Assembly: GCA_003170295.1 (NCBI GenBank)
Contig: PNAJ01000121.1
Location: forward strand, 1 to 36,231
Direction of reading: 5' to 3'
DNA: 36,231 bases
Origin: Bryobacterales bacterium
GTDB taxonomy: Bacteria; Acidobacteriota; Terriglobia; Bryobacterales; Bryobacteraceae
Shown: in pieces, positions 1 to 6,007 of the stretch
How the letters are laid out: every line of letters starts with the position of its first letter
Position numbering within the stretch: position 1 is the first letter of the stretch
Notes under the pieces: generated by a model
What the model was told of the DNA's origin: nothing
What the model saw: only the letters and a program-made list of their open reading frames with translations
Databases searched by the model: none
Position numbers and translations under genes: made by a program

Positions 1-44
1 GCGCACGCGCCCACGCGTGCCGCATCGACATTTGTGTCGATGTT
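1..44. repeat. Twin-hairpin intergenic repeat, copy 1
   Basis: Two small hairpins lie side by side: GCACGCG / CGCGTGC at 4-20 and CATCGACA / TGTCGATG at 23-42. The same order (GC-rich hairpin, then CGC, then a TCGA-type hairpin) recurs at 5831-5874 in inverted orientation and at 26002-26044. The loops and some stem bases differ, but the stems stay paired. It sits just downstream of the nagA stop codon and may begin before the window. Confidence 0.7.
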
Positions 45-49
45 TGAAG

Positions 50-1195
50 CTAATACACTCTTCGCCCACCGACGTATGTCTCCAGCACCTCCACGACCCC
101 ATCCACCAACCGAAACTTCACCACATCCGCCCGCGACCCCGGCTGCAACCCTCGAATCCTCCCACCCACGCGACCCGCCCGCGCCGCATTGGTAGTCGCC
201 ATCGTGATCGCCTCTGCCAGAGTCAACCCCGCGATCTTCATGACATTCCCAACCGCGCGATCCATCCGCAAGCTCGACCCCGCGAGCCGCATACCGCCCG
301 CCATGCGGACGCTCTGATCCTCATGCAACTCCACTTCGACTTCGCCGAGCATGTATCGCCCCGGCGCGCACATCGCCGGCATCACCGCATCCGTGATCAG
401 CACGCTTCGCTCCACACCCTTCGCCCGCAGCGCGCATTTTAAAAACGCCTTCCCGAGATGAATCCCGTCGACGATCATGCTCGCGTTCAGCCGGTCCTCG
501 GCCAATTGTTCCCAAATATAGTTCGGATGCCGCGCCATCGTCGAATGCGCGCCATTCCCGATGTGCGTCGAAAGCGTCGCGCCCGCGCTCGCCGCATCCT
601 GGATCTGTTGCGCGGTCGCCTTGGTATGTCCAATGCTCGCGACCACGCCGTCCCGCGCCAGCGTATCTATATAATGTGGCGCCTCCGGCCATTCAGGCGA
701 TAACGTCACCAGGCGCACGTTTCCGTTGGCAGCCTCCTGCCAACGTTTGTATTCGTTCACATCGGGCGGCCTTACCCAGCGTTGCGGATGCGCGCCGCGA
801 GGCCCATCTTCGGGCGATATGTGCGGACCCTCGACATGAAACGCTTCCATCGACGGGCCTTCATCAAGCGACTCGCGGGCGGCGGCCAAGTTCCGCAGCG
901 CCCCGAGCATCTTCTCAGGATCGCCTGTAATCACCGTCGGAAAGCACCGTGTAACCCCGGTCGAGAACATCACTCGCAAGCTCCGCGCGATTTCTTCAGG
1001 CCGCGCTTCGGGCGAATTGTAATCCACGCCCGCGAAACCGTTGACCTGAATATCGATGAACCCTGGTGCGATGTAAACGTCATCAGCGCACTCGTCCGAG
1101 AAGGCCGGGTTCAAGTGCTGAATCACTTCGTCGAACTCAATGGTGATCCGGTCGCCCGAAACCGCGTCGCGCCCGCTACATTTCAGAGGTGTCAT
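50..1195 (-). CDS. nagA: N-acetylglucosamine-6-phosphate deacetylase
   Basis: This cytosolic amidohydrolase removes the acetyl group from N-acetylglucosamine 6-phosphate, the step that feeds cell-wall or chitin amino sugar into glycolysis and cell-wall recycling. The 381-residue length is normal for NagA. The family motifs are visible: PGFIDIQVNG near residue 44, the metal ligand Glu122 in HVEGPH, His190 in IGHT, His211 in THIGNGAH and the catalytic Asp269 in ITDAV. The ATG at 1195 gives a normal N-terminus. No other nag gene is adjacent; the next gene on the same strand, ilvE, is 286 bp upstream, and I saw no gene in that gap. Confident from family motifs. Confidence 0.93.
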   Translation of the reverse strand: MTPLKCSGRDAVSGDRITIEFDEVIQHLNPAFSDECADDVYIAPGFIDIQVNGFAGVDYNSPEARPEEIARSLRVMFSTGVTRCFPTVITGDPEKMLGALRNLAAARESLDEGPSMEAFHVEGPHISPEDGPRGAHPQRWVRPPDVNEYKRWQEAANGNVRLVTLSPEWPEAPHYIDTLARDGVVASIGHTKATAQQIQDAASAGATLSTHIGNGAHSTMARHPNYIWEQLAEDRLNASMIVDGIHLGKAFLKCALRAKGVERSVLITDAVMPAMCAPGRYMLGEVEVELHEDQSVRMAGGMRLAGSSLRMDRAVGNVMKIAGLTLAEAITMATTNAARAGRVGGRIRGLQPGSRADVVKFRLVDGVVEVLETYVGGRRVY

Positions 1196-1481
1196 GATTT
1201 ATGCACAGCATACCCACAATAAGGTGCCCGTAAGTACTCGAAAGCAAGTGGGAAACAACTGAGGAAATCCACAAGTTCGTGCTTCCCCCAGCCCCGCATT
1301 CCTGGTACAACCGTTCTAGATTTCTGCGCGGGATCGGGCCTGTGTGTCAGTCTCGGGGGAGGTGGCCGTGGGTCAGGTCCCTGCGCGGAGTCCGCTGTTA
1401 AGTAAGATGACCGTCGCCCTCCGACCGAAGCGCGCGGGGCGCCCGTTCCGGCAGGAACGTTGGCGCCCTCCGCTCGAACTT

Positions 1482-2426
1482 CTACCGCGCGGCCACTGGC
1501 TGAGCGACAGGAGTCAGCCACTGGAACCGATCCGGCGTCTTTCCTTCCACGATCCCGAAAAATTCTTTCTGAATTTTCTCCGTGATCGGTCCCCGCTTGC
1601 CCTTGCCGACCTTGATCCGGTCCACCGAACGAATCGGCGTAATCTCAACCGCGGTGCCCGAGAAAAACAGCTCGTCCGCTAAGTACAGCATCTCGCGCGG
1701 AATCAGACCCTCGACAATTTCGATCCCCAGAGACCGAGCCAGTGTCACCACCGTATCGCGCGTGATGCCCGGCAGCACGCTCGCGCCTAGAGGCGGCGTC
1801 AGCATTTTGCCGTCGCGAATCAGGAAAATATTCTCGCCTGAACCTTCGCTCACATAACCCGCCGAATCGAGCGCGATGCCTTCGCTATATCCGTTCGCCT
1901 CCGCCTCCATTCGGATCAACTGCGAGTTCATATAATGTCCGCCGGCCTTCGCCAGCGCGGGCAGAGTATTCGGAGCCATCCGCGCCCAGCTCGATACGCA
2001 CACATCCACGCCGTTTTCGATCGCTTCGTCGCCCAGATACTTGCCCCACTCCCACGCCGCGATGTAGGTTTCGATGGGATTGTCTTTGGTGGGCATCACG
2101 CCCATATTTCCGTAGCCGCGAATCACCAGCGGACGCAAATAGCAGCTCTCGAGCTTATTCACGCTCACAACGTCGAGCATCGCCGCGCAAAGCTCGTCTT
2201 GGGAGAAGGGAATTTCGACGCGGTAGATTTTCGCCGAGTCGTGAAGCCTGCGCACGTGTTCGCGGAGCCGGAAAATTGCCGGACCCGATTTCGTCGCGTA
2301 ACAACGAATGCCTTCGAACCACGAGCTGCCATAGCTGGTCACATGCGCCAGCACGTGGATCTTCGCATCGTTCCAGGCGATCATCCGCCCGTTGTGCCAG
2401 ATCTTGTCGGTGGGTTTGATGCTCAT
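1482..2426 (-). CDS. ilvE: Branched-chain amino acid aminotransferase
   Basis: This PLP-dependent class IV aminotransferase interconverts leucine, isoleucine and valine with their 2-keto acids. The 314-residue protein has the expected landmarks: FEGIRCY near residue 37, the PLP lysine Lys160 in ALAKAGGHY, and SEGSGENIF near 193 for cofactor binding. The open frame extends 36 codons upstream, but that extension is arginine-rich and overlaps the divergent HAD gene, so the ATG at 2426, followed by SIKPTDKIWHNG, is chosen. A TATAAT box lies six bases before this ATG, suggesting a leaderless mRNA. A D-amino acid or 4-amino-4-deoxychorismate lyase role is less likely because of length and motifs. 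Confidence 0.92.
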   Translation of the reverse strand: MSIKPTDKIWHNGRMIAWNDAKIHVLAHVTSYGSSWFEGIRCYATKSGPAIFRLREHVRRLHDSAKIYRVEIPFSQDELCAAMLDVVSVNKLESCYLRPLVIRGYGNMGVMPTKDNPIETYIAAWEWGKYLGDEAIENGVDVCVSSWARMAPNTLPALAKAGGHYMNSQLIRMEAEANGYSEGIALDSAGYVSEGSGENIFLIRDGKMLTPPLGASVLPGITRDTVVTLARSLGIEIVEGLIPREMLYLADELFFSGTAVEITPIRSVDRIKVGKGKRGPITEKIQKEFFGIVEGKTPDRFQWLTPVAQPVAAR

Positions 2427-2438
2427 GAGAGAATTATA
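2427..2438 (-). promoter_or_regulatory. -10 box for a probably leaderless ilvE transcript
   Basis: Read on the minus strand, TATAAT occupies 2438-2433, followed by six bases and then the ilvE ATG at 2426. That spacing would put the transcription start at or next to the start codon, with no room for a ribosome binding site. No strong -35 hexamer was seen. The same short interval also holds the start of the divergent HAD gene. Confidence 0.6.
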
Positions 2439-2440
2439 TC

Positions 2441-3037
2441 CTGAACTTCGATTCCATTCTCTTCGACTTCGACGGCGTGCTCGCCGATACCGAGCCCGTC
2501 CATTACGAGTGCTGGGTGGAAGTGCTCGAGCCATTCGGCATCTCGCTCACCTGGGACTACTATCAGCGCGAGTGCATCGGCGTCTCCGACCGCTTAATGG
2601 TCGAAAAGCTCGCTGGTGCATCCTTAATTGACCTTATTTGGCCAAAATATGCACTGAAACAAGCGTTATTTCGCCATAAATTGACCTTAAAATCACCTTT
2701 TTTGACCGAAACGACCACCATGATCGCCGATGTTGCGCTCCGCTATAAATTAGCGGTAGTTTCCTCGAGTGGCCGAACCGAAGTGGAGCCTCCCATAGTC
2801 CGAGCCGGCCTCAGAGAACATTTTCAAGCCATGGTCTGCGGCAAAGAAGCTGGCGAGTTGAAACCGTCACCCGACCCCTACCTGCGCGCCGCGGAATTAC
2901 TGGGCGCAAAAAGGCCATTAGTGGTTGAAGATTCCGCTGCCGGAGAGGCCTCGGGTCGAGCGGCGGGGTTTGAGGTGCTGCGCGTAACCTCCGCCGAATC
3001 AGTCCCATCGGAGTTACAACGCGTGCTAGGCTATTGA
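2441..3037 (+). CDS. HAD-superfamily phosphatase (beta-phosphoglucomutase-like), CTG start inferred
   Basis: This haloacid dehalogenase-like hydrolase probably dephosphorylates a small phosphorylated metabolite. Motif I (FDFDGVLADTEP), with the two catalytic aspartates, is encoded at 2462-2497. Motif II is VVSSSGRTEV and motifs III/IV are KPSPDPYLRAAELLG and VVEDSAAG. The first canonical start in frame, GTG at 2477, would delete the nucleophile. Between the in-frame stop at 2426 and motif I there is no ATG, GTG or TTG, so CTG at 2441, preceded by GAGAG, is the best start. About 198 residues. The cap region at 2620-2760 is noticeably more AT-rich than the flanks. Substrate unknown. Confidence 0.8.
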   Translation: MNFDSILFDFDGVLADTEPVHYECWVEVLEPFGISLTWDYYQRECIGVSDRLMVEKLAGASLIDLIWPKYALKQALFRHKLTLKSPFLTETTTMIADVALRYKLAVVSSSGRTEVEPPIVRAGLREHFQAMVCGKEAGELKPSPDPYLRAAELLGAKRPLVVEDSAAGEASGRAAGFEVLRVTSAESVPSELQRVLGY

Positions 3038-3070
3038 CATTCCTTGTGATATGTATCATGATACATATCA
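3034..3070 (+). promoter_or_regulatory. vapBC promoter and palindromic operator
   Basis: A consensus TTGACA at 3034-3039 overlaps the stop codon of the HAD gene. Seventeen bases later CATGAT (3057-3062) can serve as -10. A perfect 24-bp palindrome (3047-3070, half site TGATATGTATCA) covers the -10 and the likely start point. Autoregulation by the VapBC complex binding such a palindrome is established for this family; here it is inferred. The predicted leader before the vapB ATG at 3073 is only about four bases. Confidence 0.75.
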
Positions 3071-3072
3071 AG

Positions 3073-3312
3073 ATGGAAAAAGCGCGAGTTTTTAAGAACG
3101 GCCGGAGTCAAGCCGTTCGGATTCCAGCTGCGTACCGCTTTACGACGGATGAGGTGTACATCCGCCGCGACCTGCAAACGGGTGATTTGATTCTTTCTCA
3201 ATCTCCGGGCGAGTGGGGCGAGATCTACCGCGCCTTAGATGACGCTGGATTTCCGGATGATTTCCTGGCGGACCGCGCGCAAGGGATGCCGCAAGAGCGC
3301 GAAGGCTTGTGA
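3073..3312 (+). CDS. vapB: VapB-type antitoxin (AbrB/MazE-like swapped-hairpin fold)
   Basis: This antitoxin binds and neutralises the VapC RNase encoded next to it and, with it, represses the operon. The N-terminus MEKARVFKNGRSQAVRIPA (residues 1-19) is the classic VapB DNA-binding hairpin; the acidic C-terminal half should bind the toxin. The ATG at 3073 is chosen because the upstream in-frame TTG is the promoter -35 box and the extension would run through the operator palindrome. It is 79 residues long, normal for the family, and its stop overlaps the toxin start by four bases (GTGA), pointing to translational coupling. Confidence 0.88.
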   Translation: MEKARVFKNGRSQAVRIPAAYRFTTDEVYIRRDLQTGDLILSQSPGEWGEIYRALDDAGFPDDFLADRAQGMPQEREGL

Positions 3313-3731
3313 GCCGGCGCTACATGCTCGATACCAACACTGTTAGCCGTATTCTCAAAGGCAAATCTCCCGCGACGCGGGCGAAGCTCGCGGCTCTCAA
3401 AGCCAACGAAATCGCGTGCATCTCAGCGATCACCGAGGCGGAGCTTCGTTACGGAGTTGCCAGGAGGCCGAATAGTCACACTCTCCTCGCATCGTTGGAG
3501 GCGTTTTTCACAAAAATTCAGATCCTCCCGTGGGGGCGGGACGAAGCGATGGCCTACGGCCAACTCCGAGCGAAGCAAGAGGCCAGCGGCAAGACCCTCG
3601 GGAATCTCGACATGCTGATCGCAGCCCACGCGATCGCGCTTGGCGCGATCCTAGTGACCAATGACAATGCGTTCGCCCATGTCCCGGACCTATCGGCGAC
3701 GGTAAACTGGGCAACCGACCTTAGCCTCTAG
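3309..3731 (+). CDS. vapC: VapC-type PIN-domain ribonuclease toxin
   Basis: VapC toxins are Mg-dependent endoribonucleases that cut tRNA or rRNA. The 140-residue protein keeps the PIN-domain acidic set: Asp8 in YMLDTNTVS, Glu43 in ITEAELRYG, Asp101 in LGNLDMLIAAHA and Asp119 in VTNDNAF, so it should be active. It starts with GTG at 3309 overlapping the vapB stop. The C-terminal pattern, including ILPWGRDEAMAYGQLR, is that of VapC proteins close to FitB/VapC4. A strong hairpin follows 50 bp after the stop. The target RNA cannot be told from sequence. Confidence 0.9.
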   Translation: MSRRYMLDTNTVSRILKGKSPATRAKLAALKANEIACISAITEAELRYGVARRPNSHTLLASLEAFFTKIQILPWGRDEAMAYGQLRAKQEASGKTLGNLDMLIAAHAIALGAILVTNDNAFAHVPDLSATVNWATDLSL

Positions 3732-3782
3732 CTTCCGATAACGGATATTATGTAAACTAACGTGGTGGTAGGGCAGTTTGCA

Positions 3783-3812
3783 AATCTGGGCACCATCTTT
3801 GGTGCCCAGATT
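3783..3812. terminator. Hairpin between convergent vapC and a small ORF
   Basis: A perfect 12-bp stem (AATCTGGGCACC / GGTGCCCAGATT) with a six-base loop lies between the vapC stop and the end of the convergent small gene. There is no long T tract on either side, so it may be a bidirectional terminator or simply an mRNA-end hairpin. A second weaker stem (CAGCGCT / AGCGCTG) follows at 3817-3838 over the stop codon of the small gene. Confidence 0.5.
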
Positions 3813-3822
3813 GCGCACAGCG

Positions 3823-4044
3823 CTACTTGTTAAGCGCTGCCCTGATCCCTGCAATCGCGGCGGAGAGTCCACTCTGAGCCGAATCAAGGCTAGAAACCAC
3901 CGGCATCTTGCCGTGTGATACCAACTCGATTTCAATCTCGTGAGCAGCTAGCAGATGGTCGAGCATCTTCGATAGCATTCTTTCCTGTTCGCTTGTGAGC
4001 ATCTTGGGTAAAACCTCCAGATGTATATTGCCACTCGTTTCCAT
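3823..4044 (-). CDS. Small hypothetical protein, 73 residues
   Basis: The family is not recognised. The protein is predicted to be mainly helical: residues 15-40 (TSEQERMLSKMLDHLLAAHE) look like an amphipathic helix and residues 52-72 a second, alanine-rich one. An ATG at 4044 follows GAGAAG, which is close to the start. It lies on the opposite strand to vapBC and next to two decayed gene fragments, so it may belong to the same accessory patch. It could be spurious, but its codon choice and composition look protein-like. Confidence 0.45.
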   Translation of the reverse strand: METSGNIHLEVLPKMLTSEQERMLSKMLDHLLAAHEIEIELVSHGKMPVVSSLDSAQSGLSAAIAGIRAALNK

Positions 4045-4107
4045 TCTTCTCGGGGCAAAAAATCACATAAGCCAAGGCAATGAATTGATCAATCAGCAGA
4101 CGTTTCC

Positions 4108-4306
4108 CGTAGGTCGACCGCGGCACTGCGCATCGCCCGGCGGTTAACCTTTCCGTGGCCAGTGATCTTTGCATTGATCGTCGTGCCAAGGCCGCTGCGC
4201 GACTTGGTTTACGATCTGATCGCGCGCCATCGCTATCGGTGGGTTTGGCAAGCGGGACGCTTGCATGGTGCCGACGCCGGAACTCCGGGCACGGTTCATT
4301 TCATGA
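4108..4306 (+). pseudogene. 3' remnant of a DCC-family (DUF393, YuxK-like) thiol-disulfide oxidoreductase gene
   Basis: Reading from 4111 gives RSTAALRIARRL, then VVPRPLRDLVYDLIARHRYRW, the C-terminal half of DUF393/DCC proteins. At 4243 an extra G breaks the frame; one base further the family's ending resumes as FGKRDACMVPTPELRARF and stops at 4304-4306. The N-terminal half with the DxxCxxC motif is missing. So this is a 5'-truncated, frameshifted copy. Its stop region overlaps the end of the dioxygenase fragment on the other strand by 11 bp, which suggests that the two genes were once convergent neighbours. Confidence 0.75.
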
Positions 4307-4399
4307 ATCCGCTCTGGCCGCTCCCGACTGCGAATCATCCATCGCCAGGATCTTGCGTAGCTTCTCTGTCAACGCAGGCCGCGTTTCTGGTCTGAACAA
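4296..4399 (-). pseudogene. Duplicated 3' end of the phytanoyl-CoA dioxygenase gene
   Basis: This stretch repeats the last 100-120 bp of the intact dioxygenase gene at 5023-5145 in the same orientation. Twenty bases (AATCCGCTCTGGCCGCTCCC) and a further 42-base block around 4334-4375 are identical; between them this copy lacks about 20 bp, which shifts the frame. Translation gives [14 protein letters not shown], as in the intact protein. The rest of the gene is absent. The near identity, including silent positions, suggests a recent event. Confidence 0.85.
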
Positions 4400-4412
4400 G
4401 CGCGACTTTTCT

Positions 4413-4652
4413 TTATCGCCTCGAAACGGGCTGGACGATACGCCTGAATTGCTCCATCGGGTTCCAATGCTCTGGCTGGGCATCAACCTGACTCCACCAA
4501 TGTGGGCCAGATCGCAACCAAGCGGCCTGCAGCTCTGGGATTGAGCTATTGACATCGTGAAGGCCAAATTCTGTTCCGCACGAAGGACAGATGTTGTAGT
4601 CCGCTGGAGGATCCTCCATTTCGTAACCACATACTGGACACATGTTTACCAT
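4413..4652 (-). CDS. Small zinc-ribbon (rubredoxin-like) protein
   Basis: A 79-residue protein begins MVNMCPVCGYEMEDPP and has four cysteines as two CxxC knuckles (Cys5/Cys8 and Cys22/Cys25, in ICPSCGTEFG), so it should bind zinc. The C-terminal part has a tryptophan-rich segment (AWLRSGPHWWSQ). Related proteins are common as uncharacterised standalone zinc ribbons. The ATG at 4652 is preceded by GGAAC at good spacing and by a TTATATT box about 25 bp upstream; the longer GTG start at 4667 is less likely. It overlaps the end of the toxin-like gene by seven bases. Confidence 0.72.
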   Translation of the reverse strand: MVNMCPVCGYEMEDPPADYNICPSCGTEFGLHDVNSSIPELQAAWLRSGPHWWSQVDAQPEHWNPMEQFRRIVQPVSRR

Positions 4653-4996
4653 CTTCGGCAGTTCCACTGAAAATATAACAGATTGGTGGCCTGGTCATGG
4701 CACAGGCCGCGTTGTTTGGAAATCGCCCTTTGCGCGGGCGGCACGGTGTTGCAAGGAATCGGCTTGAAGAATGTTCTCACGATATTCTTCTGGTCCAATA
4801 CGCCATATGCTCCAGTGGCGGCGTCAAACCGTATCAAATCACCCCTCCGCCGCCTGCATTGCCTTACCGATGAGGGTCGAGGCCCCAGCAGGAATCTATC
4901 GGCGATCTGCTCGTATTCTTCTGGTGTCGAAGCGCCAAAGTCCGCTCCGTGCTCAGCGAAGTGCCTGTTCAATTGGCGTGAGTTGACAAAGGCCAT
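4646..4996 (-). CDS. Toxin-like small protein (HF..HG..FG..EEYE motif)
   Basis: Residues 11-80 carry the pattern RHFAEHGADFG, PEEYEQIADRFLLG, RGDLIRFDAATGAYGVLD and IVRTFFKP. From memory this pattern belongs to a small domain found at the C-terminal tips of polymorphic and contact-dependent toxins and in standalone proteins, probably an RNase-like fold. His12, His16, Arg75 and Lys79 are candidate active-site residues. The last 35 residues do not fit the family and may result from a frameshift or recent readthrough. The gene starts 26 bp after the dioxygenase stop. No obvious signal peptide, delivery domain or immunity gene was recognised, apart from possibly the adjacent zinc ribbon. Confidence 0.6.
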   Translation of the reverse strand: MAFVNSRQLNRHFAEHGADFGASTPEEYEQIADRFLLGPRPSSVRQCRRRRGDLIRFDAATGAYGVLDQKNIVRTFFKPIPCNTVPPAQRAISKQRGLCHDQATNLLYFQWNCRRW

Positions 4997-5022
4997 TCCT
5001 GAGGAAACGAGATGATATCACG

Positions 5023-5145
5023 CTACTTCATAAATCCGCTCTGGCCGCTCCCTGCCGAGCTCAATTCATCGTTCAGCGGATCATCCATCGCCAGGATCTT
5101 GCGTAGCTTCTCTGTCAACGCCGACTGCGTTTCGGCTCTTAGCAA
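5023..5145. repeat. Direct repeat partner of 4296-4399
   Basis: The 3' end of the dioxygenase gene matches 4296-4399 in direct orientation, with a 42-base identical core. The two copies bracket the toxin-like and zinc-ribbon genes (4400-5022). Confidence 0.8.
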
Positions 5146-5793
5146 CCTTTTCTGATATTGCTGCTGCGGGAGATCGCGACGGCAGAAGAAGCTGTGCAAG
5201 GCTCGGCGCTCTTTATCCGTGCGATTTGCGGTGCCGCCGTGCCAGGCGTGGGCGTTCATTACTACTACGGTGCCCGCGCGGCCGGTGACTAGCAATTCTT
5301 TGGGATGCGATGCGTAGGGGTCGGACAATTCGTCTTGCGGCTTTTTGCCCCAGTTATGGGAGCCTGGGATGACTCGCAATGCGCCGTTTTCTAGCGTGAA
5401 ATCGTCTAGCATCCAGACGCAGTTGCAGACCGAGTAGCCTATAGCATCGGGAAGCCGGCCCATATCGACGTGCAGGGGCTGGACGCTCGATGAATGGGGA
5501 TTGGCCGAGCGCACGTTGAGGCTGCTCAGCTTGAAATCTTCGCCTAGAACGCTTTCTACCAGCGACAACATCTCCGGCAGCGCGATGGCTTCGCGAAAGA
5601 CTTCGCCTTTATCGACCAGGTTCGCCAGGCGGCGGGCATTTTCTTCGGTCTTGAATTCCGATCCTGCCGCAGCGCCTTCCTCGACGAACAATTCGTCGAC
5701 GCGGGCGCGCATATCGCTGAGAAGGGCTTCGCCCATATAATCTTCGAGCACCGTGTACCCGGTCTCGGCCAGTTCCCTTTTATGCTGGTCCAT
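5023..5793 (-). CDS. Phytanoyl-CoA dioxygenase (PhyH) family Fe(II)/2-oxoglutarate oxygenase
   Basis: Family members hydroxylate small molecules using Fe(II), O2 and 2-oxoglutarate. The 256-residue protein keeps the iron facial triad His108-x-Asp110 (PLHVDMG) and His185 ([11 protein letters not shown]), and Arg197 in [10 protein letters not shown] is the likely 2-oxoglutarate anchor, so it is probably active. Substrate unknown; bacterial members act on secondary metabolites or mugineic-type substrates as often as on phytanoyl-CoA. The ATG at 5793 gives the usual N-terminus, though no good ribosome site is seen. The last 40 codons are duplicated at 4296-4399. Confidence 0.85.
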   Translation of the reverse strand: MDQHKRELAETGYTVLEDYMGEALLSDMRARVDELFVEEGAAAGSEFKTEENARRLANLVDKGEVFREAIALPEMLSLVESVLGEDFKLSSLNVRSANPHSSSVQPLHVDMGRLPDAIGYSVCNCVWMLDDFTLENGALRVIPGSHNWGKKPQDELSDPYASHPKELLVTGRAGTVVVMNAHAWHGGTANRTDKERRALHSFFCRRDLPQQQYQKRLLRAETQSALTEKLRKILAMDDPLNDELSSAGSGQSGFMK

Positions 5794-5830
5794 TTCATTT
5801 TTACTTTAGAACAGGTTGGCGTCTGACGGG

Positions 5831-5874
5831 CGTCGAGACGAGTCTCGACGCGGCACGCCTCGGGCGTGCGCCAC
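5831..5874. repeat. Twin-hairpin intergenic repeat, copy 2 (inverted)
   Basis: CGTCGAGAC / GTCTCGACG (5831-5850) is followed by GGCACGCC / GGCGTGC (5852-5869). Read on the minus strand it gives the same order of elements as the copies at 1-44 and 26002-26044. It lies upstream of the dioxygenase gene and beyond the terminator of the DUF6600 gene. Confidence 0.75.
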
Positions 5875-5913
5875 AATGGGCCTGGAAGTCTGACTTGTTA
5901 TCAGTAGTAAAAC

Positions 5914-5954
5914 AAAAAAAGAGCCCGGCGAAAGTCTTTTGAACTTCGCCGGGC
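5914..5954 (-). terminator. Rho-independent terminator of the FecR/DUF6600 gene
   Basis: Read on the minus strand, GCCCGGCGAA (5954-5945), a 12-base loop and TTCGCCGGGC (5932-5923) form a 10-bp stem followed by TC and seven T. It sits 53 bp after the stop codon of the gene at 6008-7831. Confidence 0.88.
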
Positions 5955-6007
5955 CCACGAGGAAAGAAGAAATACACCCGACTGTTACAGCTTTTTACAG
6001 AAACTCG

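Noticed and set aside
17..442. Plus-strand open frame antisense to nagA
   Set aside because: His/Arg/Pro-rich shadow of the real gene.
1192..1521. Open frame of 109 codons between nagA and ilvE on the minus strand
   Set aside because: It overlaps the end of ilvE and is Arg/Pro-rich with no family resemblance; treated as chance.
2477..2479. GTG start for the HAD phosphatase
   Set aside because: It would remove the catalytic DxD of motif I.
3034..3072. Upstream TTG start for vapB
   Set aside because: It coincides with the -35 box and the operator; the VapB family start is MEKARVFKNG.
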